Shown here: piece after piece, positions 53,848 to 63,547 of the stretch
Layout: every line of letters starts with the position of its first letter
Position numbering within the stretch: position 1 is the stretch's first letter
Assembly: GCA_963739985.1 (NCBI GenBank)
Contig: CAVUCE010000006.1
Span: 62,001 to 126,000 of the forward strand
Reading direction: 5' to 3'
Origin: CAVUCE01 sp963739985
Lineage (GTDB): Bacteria; Bacteroidota; Ignavibacteria; Ignavibacteriales; Ignavibacteriaceae
Length of the DNA: 64,000 nucleotides
Notes under the pieces: generated by a model
Told to the model about the DNA's origin: nothing
The model's database searches: none
The model's input: the letters and a program-made list of their open reading frames with translations, nothing else
Translations under genes and position numbers: made by a program

Positions 53848-55161
53848 ATGAAGAATATAATTTTATATGTAATACTAGCCACAAGTATTGTATTGGCACA
53901 ATCTCAAAATTATACGCTTAAGCAGAGCATTGAGATTGGATTAAAAAACAGTAAAGATTTGAAAATATCTCAATCAAAAGTAATTGGTTCTGATGCAAAA
54001 ATTACGGAAACTACTTCAATGATGTTGCCCGAAATTAAATTTATGGCAGCTTATACTCGGTTAAGCAGCGTACCGCCGTTTGAAGTATCTTTACCGATTT
54101 TACCAAATTCGATTGTAATTTCACCATCTATATTAAATAATTACAATCTCAGATTGAGTTTGCAGCAACCCTTGTTTACCGGATTTAGATTAAGTTCTTT
54201 AAGAAGCGCAGCGAAGTATAATTATGATGCGCAGGAGTTAGATTTTCAAAAAGAAAAGAATACAGTTGCTTTGAAAATACAAACAGCGTTTTGGAATTAC
54301 TACAAAGCAGAACAGGCTGAAAAATTATTAAATGACAATTTAGATCAAATAAAGCAGCATTTGGAAGACACTAAAAATTTTATGAAAAACGGCCTGGCAA
54401 CCAGGAATGATGTGCTAAAACTTGAAGTACAATATTCTAACATTCAATTGCAAAAAATTGAAGCAGAAAATAATTTAGATATTGCCAGAATGGCTTTTAA
54501 TCAAGCTCTTGGTTTACCGGTCAACGCGCAATCGGAAATTGATGCTAAATCTATAAATGCAATGCCGGTTCAAATGGATGCGAATGATTTAACGGAAGAG
54601 GCAAAAACAAATCGCGAAGATTTGAAATCATTAGAAATGCGAGTAAAAGCTAGTGCCGAAGGAATAACCGCGGCAAAATCATCTTGGTTTCCTGCTGTTT
54701 ATTTAACAGGAAATTATTACTACAATCGTCCCAATCAGAGATATATTCCTGCAGTTGACGAGTTTAAAGATACATGGGATGTTGGTGTTTCGCTTAGCTG
54801 GGATTTATTCACCTGGGGAAAAAGATCAGCGCAAGCAACCGAAGCTGAGCAGAATAAATTACAAATTGAAACCTCGCTTTCTCAATTAAAAGACGGAATT
54901 GAGATTGAAGTTTATCAAAGCTATTTGACCTATAAAAGATCCTATCAAAAAGTACAAGTTTCTAAACTAAGTGTTAAACAAGCAGAAGAGAATTATAGAA
55001 TTATTAAAGAAAAGTATAATACTCAAGTTGCTTCAAGTACAGATTTAATTGATTCCGAGACTTCGCTTCTGCAGGCCAAGACAAATTTAAATAATTCTTT
55101 AGTTGATTATGAATTAGCAAAAGTGACAATGGAAAAAGCACTCGGCAGAAAAATTTATTAG
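53848..55161 (+). CDS. TolC-like outer-membrane efflux protein
   Basis: The 437-residue protein has a signal peptide (to about residue 19) and the two OEP repeats typical of TolC: YTLKQSIEIGLKNSKDLKIS near the start, LATRNDVLKLEVQYSNIQLQ, then SLSWDLFTWGKRSAQATEAE and VASSTDLIDSETSLLQAKTN in the second half. It forms the exit duct of the pump. GAGGAAG precedes the ATG. It lies between the two ATPase genes. Confidence 0.93.
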   Translation: MKNIILYVILATSIVLAQSQNYTLKQSIEIGLKNSKDLKISQSKVIGSDAKITETTSMMLPEIKFMAAYTRLSSVPPFEVSLPILPNSIVISPSILNNYNLRLSLQQPLFTGFRLSSLRSAAKYNYDAQELDFQKEKNTVALKIQTAFWNYYKAEQAEKLLNDNLDQIKQHLEDTKNFMKNGLATRNDVLKLEVQYSNIQLQKIEAENNLDIARMAFNQALGLPVNAQSEIDAKSINAMPVQMDANDLTEEAKTNREDLKSLEMRVKASAEGITAAKSSWFPAVYLTGNYYYNRPNQRYIPAVDEFKDTWDVGVSLSWDLFTWGKRSAQATEAEQNKLQIETSLSQLKDGIEIEVYQSYLTYKRSYQKVQVSKLSVKQAEENYRIIKEKYNTQVASSTDLIDSETSLLQAKTNLNNSLVDYELAKVTMEKALGRKIY

Positions 55162-55177
55162 AACAAATTGATATTAA

Positions 55178-56140
55178 ATGAAAATTGAATCGGAGCTAAA
55201 AGTGTACTCAATAGAAGTAAATAATTTAACGAAAAAATTTGGATCATTTACAGCGGTTGACGGAATATCATTTAAAGTTAAACAAGGCGAAATTTTCGGC
55301 TTTTTAGGCGCAAACGGAGCCGGGAAATCAACTGCGATTAGAATGTTATGCGGAATCCTTGAACCTTCTTCCGGTGATGCTATGGTTGGCGGATACAGTG
55401 TAATGAATGAACCGGATAAGGTAAAAACACAAATCGGTTATATGTCGCAAAAATTTTCATTGTATAACGATCTTACAGTTGAAGAAAACATAAATTTCTT
55501 CGGAGGAGTTTATGGGTTGTACAATGAAAAACTTGAAGATCGTAAAAAATGGGTTTTAAAGGTTGCATTTCTGGAAGGTAAGGAAGATTTACTTACATCT
55601 TCATTGCCCGGCGGAATTAAGCAACGGTTAGCTTTGGCAATTGCCGTTATACATGAGCCAAAAATTGTATTCCTCGATGAACCAACCGGAGGAGTTGATC
55701 CGATTTCAAGAAGAAATTTTTGGGATTTAATAAATGATCTTTCACAACATGGCGTGACTGTCTTTGTAACTACTCACTATTTGGATGAGGCAGAATTTTG
55801 CAACAACATAACATTGCTAAGTGCCGGCAAAGTAATTGCAAGCGGAAGCTCAAAAGAGTTGAAGACCCAATATTTAACTAATACTATTTTAGAAGTTGAA
55901 TGTGATAAAGTTGTTGATGCTTTGGAGTTATTATCAAATGAAAGCTGGGTAGATGAAACCACAATTTTTGGAAACTATATCCACGTAAGCGTAAAAGATG
56001 AAAATGAAGGAAAAGAAAAAATTAAAGAAGTACTAACTAAAAATAATTCTATAAATATCACGAGAATAGATAAGATAGTCCCGACATTGGAAGACGTATT
56101 TATTTATTTGTTAGAGAGGGATATTAAGAAAAATGTTTAA
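55178..56140 (+). CDS. ABC transporter ATPase 2, altered signature motif
   Basis: The 320-residue ATPase has Walker A GFLGANGAGKSTAIRML, Q-loop MSQKFSLYNDLT, Walker B IVFLDEPTGGVDP and a standard H-loop FVTTHYLDEAEFC. Its signature is SLPGGIKQRLALA, with Pro in place of the usual Ser of LSGG. It matches the second half of YbhF. It overlaps the first permease gene by eight bases. Confidence 0.93.
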   Translation: MKIESELKVYSIEVNNLTKKFGSFTAVDGISFKVKQGEIFGFLGANGAGKSTAIRMLCGILEPSSGDAMVGGYSVMNEPDKVKTQIGYMSQKFSLYNDLTVEENINFFGGVYGLYNEKLEDRKKWVLKVAFLEGKEDLLTSSLPGGIKQRLALAIAVIHEPKIVFLDEPTGGVDPISRRNFWDLINDLSQHGVTVFVTTHYLDEAEFCNNITLLSAGKVIASGSSKELKTQYLTNTILEVECDKVVDALELLSNESWVDETTIFGNYIHVSVKDENEGKEKIKEVLTKNNSINITRIDKIVPTLEDVFIYLLERDIKKNV

Positions 56141-57263
56141 TAGAATAAAAGCTATCGCTAAAAAAGAAGTAAGACAATTAAAGCGGGATACAAGGATGCT
56201 TTTCGTCCTTTTCGCCTTCCCGATATTATTGCTGGTGATTTTTGGATATGCGATAAACCTGGATGTACATCATATAAAAATGATGGTATATGATCATGAT
56301 AAATCAGTTGACAGCAGAAATTTTATAAACACATTAACAAGTTCAGACTATTTTGATCTAATCGGTTATGTTAAAAATGAGCATGAAATAAAAAAAATAT
56401 TAGATACAAAGCAAGCCCAATGCGTTATCGTTTTTCCAAAGGATATGTCGCGGGATTTATACTCTAACAGAGATGCAAAAATCCAGATACTCGTTGATGG
56501 TGTTGATGGGAACACAGCATCAATAGTATCAAATTATATGCGAATAGCTACTGCATCATATTCGCAAAAATTTGCAGCCCAGGTAATGGCAATACGGGGG
56601 CAAAAATCATATTCTCCAATTGATTTGGAACCCGTATTTTGGTTCAACCCAAGTTTGAATTCTACATTCTTTTTGCTGCCGGGTTTAATTGCAATGATTT
56701 TAATAATTACCGCAGTTGTCTCAATATCACTTTCAATCGTGCGAGAAAAGGAAAGGGGAACAATAGAGCAGATAAATGTTTCCCCATTAAGCTCTTTTGA
56801 ATTATTAATTGGAAAAACTATTCCGTATACAATCATATCATTATTTATTGCTGCTTTCATCCTTTTAGCCGGATATATAATGTTTGGAATACTAATAAAG
56901 GGAAGTATAATTTTACTTTTCTTTACAACTCTGCTATTTCTTTTCGCCTCATTAAACCTGGGCATTTTTGTCTCATCAATAGCGGATTCTCAGCAAGTCG
57001 CATTTCAGATTGCAACTTTAATCTCGCTATTACCTTCAGTTATTTTATCGGGATTTATTTTCCCGATAGAAAGTATGCCTCCGTTTATTCAAATTTTAAC
57101 AAACATAACTCCTGCTAAATTTTTCTTAATAATTCTTAGGGGAATACTTTTAAAAGGAGTTGGACTAGAAGCATTTTGGCCTCAAGTAGTTTATTTGTTT
57201 GTATTCGCATTTATATTTTTATCATTGGCAATTCTGATAAATAAAAGGACAAAACAGGCTTAA
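56133..57263 (+). CDS. ABC-2 type permease 1
   Basis: The 376-residue permease has one N-terminal helix (LFVLFAFPILLLVIFGYAI), a large periplasmic domain (to about residue 175; VYDHDKSVDSRNFINTL) and five more helices, with the ABC-2 linking motif VREKERGTIEQINVSPLSSFELLIGK. It corresponds to YbhS/YbhR of the E. coli pump and shares a common ancestor with the next gene. Confidence 0.92.
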   Translation: MFNRIKAIAKKEVRQLKRDTRMLFVLFAFPILLLVIFGYAINLDVHHIKMMVYDHDKSVDSRNFINTLTSSDYFDLIGYVKNEHEIKKILDTKQAQCVIVFPKDMSRDLYSNRDAKIQILVDGVDGNTASIVSNYMRIATASYSQKFAAQVMAIRGQKSYSPIDLEPVFWFNPSLNSTFFLLPGLIAMILIITAVVSISLSIVREKERGTIEQINVSPLSSFELLIGKTIPYTIISLFIAAFILLAGYIMFGILIKGSIILLFFTTLLFLFASLNLGIFVSSIADSQQVAFQIATLISLLPSVILSGFIFPIESMPPFIQILTNITPAKFFLIILRGILLKGVGLEAFWPQVVYLFVFAFIFLSLAILINKRTKQA

Positions 57264-57293
57264 TAATTTTGAAAATGAACATAGAGAATTAAG

Positions 57294-58421
57294 ATGAAAA
57301 CAATAATTAATATAGTTATAAAAGAGTTTTTGCAATTGAAAAGAGATCCCAGATTATTTGGGATCGTTTTTATAGCTCCGGTCATTCAATTGATTTTTTT
57401 AGGTTACGCTGCGAATATGGATGTCAACACTGTTCATACTACTATTTATGATATGGATAAAACAGTAAGTAGCAGAGATTTTATTGAACGATTTAAAAGC
57501 TCAGGATATTTTGAAATTGATGATTATGCGAATAGCTATGATCAAGTAACGGATGATATAAATAAAGGGAAATCAGTTGTAGCAATTGTAATTCCGAGAG
57601 ATTTTGAGAAAAAAATATATAAAAATATCTCTTCACCTGTTCAAACTATTTTTGATGGCTCCGACGGAAATAAAGCAACTATTGCGATGGGATATGTTCA
57701 AGGCATAGCTACGAGTTATTCAAAAAATATACTGATAAATAATTCAAAGAAAATGGGTATAAATGTAAAAGTTGGTTCTATTAGTCCGGAAATTAGAGCT
57801 TGGTATAACCCGGATTTGAAGACACGCAATTTCATGGTTCCAAGTATTTTGGGATTAATCCTGATGGTTATTACTACTATCTTAATGTCGATGGCAATTG
57901 TGAAAGAAAGAGAAATAGGAACATTAGAACAGCTTATAGTTACTCCAATTACTTCAACACAATTAATTATAGGGAAACTAATTCCATTTATAATCTTGGG
58001 ATTTGTTGATATACTATTAGTACAATCTGTAATGGTATTCTGGTTTGGAATTGCTGTTAGAGGAAGCTTTATATTTCTTTTATTTGCCTCTTTTCTATTT
58101 ATTTTGTCTACTTTAGGAATTGGTTTGTTCATATCAACAATTTCAAAAACTCAGCAGCAAGCAATGATGGTTGCTCAGTTTGCGGTAATGATGCCGATGA
58201 TTTATTTGTCGGGGTTTGCATTTCCGATTGAAAATATGCCGAAGGTCGTTCAGTATATTACATATATAATTCCATTGCGTTATTATATTACAATTCTAAG
58301 AGGAGTTGTATTAAAAGGCGCAACATTTGGAGAATTACTCCCGGAAGCCGGAATGTTGTTATTAATTGGTGTTGTTATTTTAGTCGCTGCCGCAATGAGA
58401 TTTCAGAAAAGACTTGGTTAA
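57294..58421 (+). CDS. ABC-2 type permease 2
   Basis: The 375-residue permease has the same layout as its neighbour: an N-terminal helix (LFGIVFIAPVIQLIFLGYAA), a periplasmic domain (IYDMDKTVSSRDFIERF) and five helices, with VKEREIGTLEQLIVTPITST and LSGFAFPIENMPKVVQYITY. The two should form a heterodimer driven by the two ATPases. It is the last gene before a terminator. Confidence 0.92.
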   Translation: MKTIINIVIKEFLQLKRDPRLFGIVFIAPVIQLIFLGYAANMDVNTVHTTIYDMDKTVSSRDFIERFKSSGYFEIDDYANSYDQVTDDINKGKSVVAIVIPRDFEKKIYKNISSPVQTIFDGSDGNKATIAMGYVQGIATSYSKNILINNSKKMGINVKVGSISPEIRAWYNPDLKTRNFMVPSILGLILMVITTILMSMAIVKEREIGTLEQLIVTPITSTQLIIGKLIPFIILGFVDILLVQSVMVFWFGIAVRGSFIFLLFASFLFILSTLGIGLFISTISKTQQQAMMVAQFAVMMPMIYLSGFAFPIENMPKVVQYITYIIPLRYYITILRGVVLKGATFGELLPEAGMLLLIGVVILVAAAMRFQKRLG

Positions 58422-58435
58422 AAATCATTCATACT

Positions 58436-58484
58436 CCGCGATTAGAATATAAAATATTTATAATTAATCGCGGAATATTTTTTT
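58436..58484 (+). terminator. Terminator of the exporter operon
   Basis: CCGCGATTA (58436-58444) and TAATCGCGG (58465-58473) form a nine-base stem, followed by AATATTTTTTTAATTG. It lies 14 bases past the last permease stop. Confidence 0.85.
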
Positions 58485-58652
58485 AATTGTTTTAATATCT
58501 CTTATCGCACGTCGTAACCTCAAATGTGATACATATCTACAAATTATCAACTTGTATATTATAAATGAATAATATTGCTATAGCACACCACTAATTACTT
58601 ATTAAGAAATTAGATTTGTAAAAAAATTAAAGTTCAGTGCGGGACAAATTCA

Positions 58653-59468
58653 ATGAACGATTTCTTCAGTGACAATTCTTCAGAAGCAATTTCATTAGCT
58701 ATAGAAGCTAATCAAAATGAAAAAATAATTAGCCAGGTTAGAGCACTTGAAGGTGAGTGTTTCGGTCCAAATCCTCTCTGGTTCATTTCTGATTCTCCCA
58801 TTTCATCACATAATGGTGTTATCTCATTTTTACAGAGCAACAATGATTCTGAGCATAGAATATCAACAATAATTGAATCCTTTAATGATAGAGGAAAAGC
58901 ATTCAATTGGTTGGTTGGCCCTAGTAGCAAACCTGAAAATATTGGGAAGTATTTGCAAAAACATGGTCTGCTGCATTACAGAGATAGAATGGGGATGGCA
59001 ATTGAACTTAAAAAAATTAAGCATCCGCCAAATGACAAAGTAAAATTAACATTTGCTGAAGTAAAAACTGAAGAAGACTTTAAAGCATGGCACAAATTAT
59101 TTCTTAGAGGCTTCAATATTGATATTGTTAATTCTGATTTTTCATATCAATCATTCTTAAAACAAAGTTTATTTCCAAAAAGTCCATGGCTTCATTTTAC
59201 GGTTAAAAATAATGATGGCAAAATAATGGGGATTAGTTCATTATTCTCAGGCGCGGGTGTTTCAGGTTTATACAATGTTGTAGTTGATCCACAAATAAGG
59301 AATAAAGGGATTGGAACCTGGATAACAATTAACTCATTGGTTAATGCTAAAAATAAAGGTTTCAAGTATGCAATACTTCAAACAAGTGCTATTCCCGCAT
59401 TAAGACTTTATAACAAACTAGGCTTTCAAGTTTATACTAGAATCCAGGTTTATAAATCATTTCTCTAA
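58653..59468 (+). CDS. GNAT-family acetyltransferase
   Basis: The 271-residue protein has a divergent N-terminal half and a C-terminal GNAT domain: acetyl-CoA loop VVDPQIRNKGIGTWITINSL (about 210-229) and ALRLYNKLGFQVYTRIQVY at the end. The layout of an N-terminal degenerate half resembles the double-GNAT group. The substrate is unknown. It converges with the next gene with a six-base gap. Confidence 0.85.
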   Translation: MNDFFSDNSSEAISLAIEANQNEKIISQVRALEGECFGPNPLWFISDSPISSHNGVISFLQSNNDSEHRISTIIESFNDRGKAFNWLVGPSSKPENIGKYLQKHGLLHYRDRMGMAIELKKIKHPPNDKVKLTFAEVKTEEDFKAWHKLFLRGFNIDIVNSDFSYQSFLKQSLFPKSPWLHFTVKNNDGKIMGISSLFSGAGVSGLYNVVVDPQIRNKGIGTWITINSLVNAKNKGFKYAILQTSAIPALRLYNKLGFQVYTRIQVYKSFL

Positions 59469-59474
59469 TACTTA

Positions 59475-62400
59475 TTAAAAACCTTCGGTGATATTAAATT
59501 CCCACATCCATTTTGTACCGGGACGATTGAATGGATGGACATAATCAACTTCACCTACAGCATAACCCATTAAGTTAATTCTTAATGCTACACCTGTACT
59601 GCTTTCCGGTTTTCGGTTACCTCCTGCAAACCAAGGCTTATCTCCATTGGTCCAGGCTAATCCGGCATCATAAAATGCAGCGAACTCAACAGGGAAGTAA
59701 CCATAAAATCCATCACCAATTCCAAACACTCCAAGTAATGGAAATCTTAATTCTAAATTTGTAACAATGATTTTGCTTCCAATTAAATCCTGGTAAGCTT
59801 GATAACCTCCGGATGCACTAAAATCACTTTGACTGAAGGAAGAATTCTCATATCCTCTAACTAATCCTGGATAACCAAGATAAAGTTGACTTAGTCTATA
59901 ATCTTCCGCGCCACTACCATATCTTCCGAAATGTAAAATTCTGCCGGCAATTGTAAATGGTTTTATCGGCATAATATATTTCCTATAATCTGCTAAAACA
60001 TTAAACCATCTAATCGAACCCATTACCGGTGTAACTTCCAATCTAAATCTAGAACCAAGAAGTGGCCCTGTTGCGCCCATATAACTATTATCATAAACAA
60101 GAGCGGCGCTAATTGAACCTAAATTTAATGCGGCTGCATGTCCCAAATCTTTAGTATCATTTCTTAACACGGAACCATCGTTTAACGAAACTGCACGAGT
60201 AGTAACCTGGTTTGAAAATGATAAATTTCTAAAACCGGCACTAAACTCCACTCGCCAAACTTGATTAAATGGATAGGCAAGAATTCCGGAAATTTCCCTA
60301 TCCGTTTCTTTATATAAATATTGTTGCTCCTCATAAGCCAAATTACTATCGATCGTTGTATAACCGGCAGAATAACCGCTGAGTATATATGGTACTTGTT
60401 GAATATCTCCGCCCCAATTCCATCGATGCGCAGTATTCATATAACCCAATAAACCGGCTATGTTTGTGAAACCTCCGCCGGATTGTACTTGAAGTGCAGT
60501 TGCTAAATTATGATTACCAAGCATATCACTCCAAAATAAAGCAACACCACCTCCAACATAAGTCCCAAACCTATCAACACCCGCAGCAACGGAAGGCTGA
60601 CCAACACCGACTACCATTAAAGAGGGATTGTAATTTTTTACACTATCCTTTATCTCTCTAGGCAAACCAAAATTTGGATTATCCAGGTTTGTAATAAATA
60701 AACTATCGATCTTTTTCGCAGGTGGTAGATTTCCAGGATTTACAAAGGCAAACTCTTTAGGCGGTTTATTTGAATTTAATATTTTTGTTGAATCAATTGA
60801 ATAAATGCTGTAAGAGTTATTTTTATAAACACTATATACAATTTCATCAGAATCTTTTGCTACTGATAGCGCAGGACTTAAAGCAGTTATTCCGCTAACA
60901 CCACTATATAAATTTGTAAGTCTCGAAGACTTTTGAGTTTTTAAATCAATATGGTAAATATTTGTTATGCCATTTTGGTTAGACAAAAAATAAATTCCAT
61001 TTCCGTTGGGTGACCATTGTGGATCAATATTTTTTCCATCTTTGAAACTATGAATTCCTTTAATCTGAAAATTGTTCGTGTTTATTAATGCCAAAGTGTA
61101 ATTGCCAAAAGCTAATTTGTTAAAATTCGAAGAAAATCGATCCGTTACAAAAGCAATTTCATTGCCCTTTGGAGACCATGCCGGTTGAATTTCTGCGTAT
61201 GGATCATTTGTTAATTGATATGTAGAATCTTCCTTTAAATTGTACATAAATAAATTAGATAATCCATCGGAAAGTGCTGAGAATGCAATTTTATTTCCAT
61301 CCGGTGACCATGTTGGACTAAAAATTTCTGCTAATTTCGGAAATCGCTTTTCTTTTATAATACTGCCGTCACTAATATTTATTATTGTTAGTTCCGGCCT
61401 TCCAGCCTGTACTGCAGAAAATACAAATTGTTTACCATCGGGTGACCATGCTCCTGAGGAATTAATAAATTCAAGATTTTCCAGGTGAGTATTAAATTCT
61501 TTTTTAAATATGGTACGCTCAATTTTTCCTGTTTTGACATCTGCTAAAAATAAATCCATCGAAAATAAATCTCGTGATGAAAAGAATACCATTTTCTTAC
61601 CGTCAGGACTTAGAACAGGCGAAACATTGTATGATCCTTCTTCATCATTACCTTTTATTAATTCTTTTCCATAATCTTTTGGCCTTTTTGTTATTTTTGC
61701 AAGTGAGTCAAACTCGGTATGAATTGCAGCATGCCACTCTTTGGATAGAGAATCTGTAGAGATACTTAAAACACTGTCAATCGCATCCTTAACACTTCCT
61801 AACTCTGCGGCTTTTCGAAGAATTGAGCCAATTTTACTATCACCATATTTTCCGCCGATATAAGCAAGAATAGCTTGTCCGTATCGATACGGAAAATATT
61901 TGGGATTTCGTAAGTCTGATATGTCAGGTAATTTTTTAAGTGCAGCTTCCCTCATCCACATTGAAGTAAATGGATCATTAGGCCCTAATGAAAAATACTC
62001 AGCCATTCCCTCAATAAACCATAAAGGCATTCCCGCTGCTGCAGGTAATCCGTTTTTTCGAGAATCATTTTTATTCGTAATATCAAATTGAAAAGCATGC
62101 ACCAATTCATGTCCGATTACATGATTCGTTTCCGCTAAAGGTCCTGCAAAAGGTAAAACAATTCTTCTTTTTAATGGTTCGGTAAATCCTCCTGTTCCTT
62201 GTCCAATCATTCCTTGCGTAACATTGGTTTCTGAAAATTGGGGAAATCCATCGTACAATATTAAAACTTGTTTACCTTTTAAAGTATCCTTTAGTATCGC
62301 CGAATGTCGAGCGTACCATCTTTCAGCCATTTTAGCGGCATAGTCTAAGCCTTTTTTTTCCTCGGGATAGTAATATATTTTGAAGTGTTTTGTGGTTAAA

Positions 62401-62531
62401 ACTTTGAAGTCGAAATTATCATAATTGACTTTATTTCTTCCGAAATATTGCGAGTAGCCGGATGAACTGAATAATATCAATATTATGAATAAAAATTGAA
62501 AGTTTAATAAATTTACAATTTGATTTTTCAT
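59475..62531 (-). CDS. Outer-membrane protein: metallopeptidase-like, PD40 propeller and barrel
   Basis: The 1018-residue protein has a signal peptide (to SGYSQ), a gluzincin-like domain (about 30-270) with NHVIGHELVHAFQFD (HExxH) and PLWFIEGMAEYFS as the downstream Glu helix, a TolB/PD40 beta-propeller (about 290-560; repeats SPDGKKMVFFSSRD, SPDGKQFVFSAV, SPDGNKIAFSALS, SPKGNEIAFVTD) and a C-terminal surface-antigen-type barrel ending WEFNITEGF with the terminal aromatic. This three-part layout occurs in Bacteroidota/Chlorobi relatives, but its role is not known to me. ATG 62531 gives the better signal peptide than one seven codons upstream. Confidence 0.85.
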   Translation of the reverse strand: MKNQIVNLLNFQFLFIILILFSSSGYSQYFGRNKVNYDNFDFKVLTTKHFKIYYYPEEKKGLDYAAKMAERWYARHSAILKDTLKGKQVLILYDGFPQFSETNVTQGMIGQGTGGFTEPLKRRIVLPFAGPLAETNHVIGHELVHAFQFDITNKNDSRKNGLPAAAGMPLWFIEGMAEYFSLGPNDPFTSMWMREAALKKLPDISDLRNPKYFPYRYGQAILAYIGGKYGDSKIGSILRKAAELGSVKDAIDSVLSISTDSLSKEWHAAIHTEFDSLAKITKRPKDYGKELIKGNDEEGSYNVSPVLSPDGKKMVFFSSRDLFSMDLFLADVKTGKIERTIFKKEFNTHLENLEFINSSGAWSPDGKQFVFSAVQAGRPELTIINISDGSIIKEKRFPKLAEIFSPTWSPDGNKIAFSALSDGLSNLFMYNLKEDSTYQLTNDPYAEIQPAWSPKGNEIAFVTDRFSSNFNKLAFGNYTLALINTNNFQIKGIHSFKDGKNIDPQWSPNGNGIYFLSNQNGITNIYHIDLKTQKSSRLTNLYSGVSGITALSPALSVAKDSDEIVYSVYKNNSYSIYSIDSTKILNSNKPPKEFAFVNPGNLPPAKKIDSLFITNLDNPNFGLPREIKDSVKNYNPSLMVVGVGQPSVAAGVDRFGTYVGGGVALFWSDMLGNHNLATALQVQSGGGFTNIAGLLGYMNTAHRWNWGGDIQQVPYILSGYSAGYTTIDSNLAYEEQQYLYKETDREISGILAYPFNQVWRVEFSAGFRNLSFSNQVTTRAVSLNDGSVLRNDTKDLGHAAALNLGSISAALVYDNSYMGATGPLLGSRFRLEVTPVMGSIRWFNVLADYRKYIMPIKPFTIAGRILHFGRYGSGAEDYRLSQLYLGYPGLVRGYENSSFSQSDFSASGGYQAYQDLIGSKIIVTNLELRFPLLGVFGIGDGFYGYFPVEFAAFYDAGLAWTNGDKPWFAGGNRKPESSTGVALRINLMGYAVGEVDYVHPFNRPGTKWMWEFNITEGF

Positions 62532-62776
62532 CTTTTCTAATTTCTTTTGCATTCAAAATTGGATAGCGAAGTACTAAAATTATTCTTAATTTATATTATG
62601 TTTCGACTGATATATACGAAGTATGGTTCTGAATTAGCAGTTATTTAAGTCACAATTTGATTATTGTCACTAATATACTGCTGTTTCATGATTTGAAATT
62701 TCAGAATTATTAACACTTAAAAGTGGATTAAATTTATTATTTTAGGTTTTATTAAAAGAAAATTAACGGAAAGAAT

Positions 62777-63049
62777 ATGGCAAAAGATAATTTAAAGGAA
62801 TCACTACTAAAACTTCATGAAGAATTATCTAACTCTAAAAAAGTTGATGATGAATCTAAAGAAATGCTTCAAAAAATAGTAAATGATATTCATTCTTTGC
62901 TTGATAACCCAAAGGAAGTTCTTGCTGAGGAGAAACCAAACATCTTAAATAGTTTAAGTGAATCGGCACAAGAATTTGAAGTCTCTCATCCCGACCTTGC
63001 AAATGCAATAAATGTAGTAATAAATGGTTTAAGCAACTTTGGTTTGTAA
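62777..63049 (+). CDS. DUF4404-family protein
   Basis: The 90-residue protein is largely helical, with KESLLKLHEELSNSKKVDDE, QKIVNDIHSLLD and FEVSHPDLANAINVVINGLSN, matching the DUF4404 pattern. Function unknown. It diverges from the large outer-membrane protein across a 245-base gap in which I see no clear promoter. Confidence 0.8.
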   Translation: MAKDNLKESLLKLHEELSNSKKVDDESKEMLQKIVNDIHSLLDNPKEVLAEEKPNILNSLSESAQEFEVSHPDLANAINVVINGLSNFGL

Positions 63050-63178
63050 GCGAAAATGCCCACCAAAAATTATTTTTATTTTTGAGATAAAAGATAGAAA
63101 ACTTTTTTATTTTAACCCCTCAAATATTTGAGAATACTTACTATATAAATTAGAAATTGAAGCCGGGGAAGACATATT

Positions 63179-63547
63179 ATGAAGAAAACAACATCCCAAA
63201 CTCGTAAATATCGCACTGATATGAATGATGCTATTCTTAATTCGGGTTTCAGAGATTTTAATAAATTTTTTGCGCTTGATAACAAAGCATACATCGATGG
63301 AGCACTTCCAGCAAAAACCAAAGAGTTAATGGGACTTTCGGCCTCAATGGTTTTAAGGTGCAACGATTGTATCTTTTATCATATAGATCGTTCCATTCAG
63401 GAGGGAGCAACACGAGAAGAACTTTACGAAACATTTAATGTGGCTTTAATTGTCGGCGGATCAATTGTGATTCCACATTTACGCTATGCATTTGAAGTAA
63501 CAGAAGAAATATTTAATGAAATGAAAAATTCTGAAAGCAATGAGTAA
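63179..63547 (+). CDS. AhpD-like carboxymuconolactone decarboxylase-family protein
   Basis: The 122-residue protein has the AhpD fold with the redox motif RCNDCIFYHIDRSIQEGATREE (CxxC with downstream His, about residues 61-68), as in alkylhydroperoxidase AhpD and many small peroxide-protection proteins. ALPAKTKELMGLSASM precedes it. It likely reduces peroxides or acts as a disulfide reductase. It overlaps the amidohydrolase start by eight bases. Confidence 0.9.
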   Translation: MKKTTSQTRKYRTDMNDAILNSGFRDFNKFFALDNKAYIDGALPAKTKELMGLSASMVLRCNDCIFYHIDRSIQEGATREELYETFNVALIVGGSIVIPHLRYAFEVTEEIFNEMKNSESNE

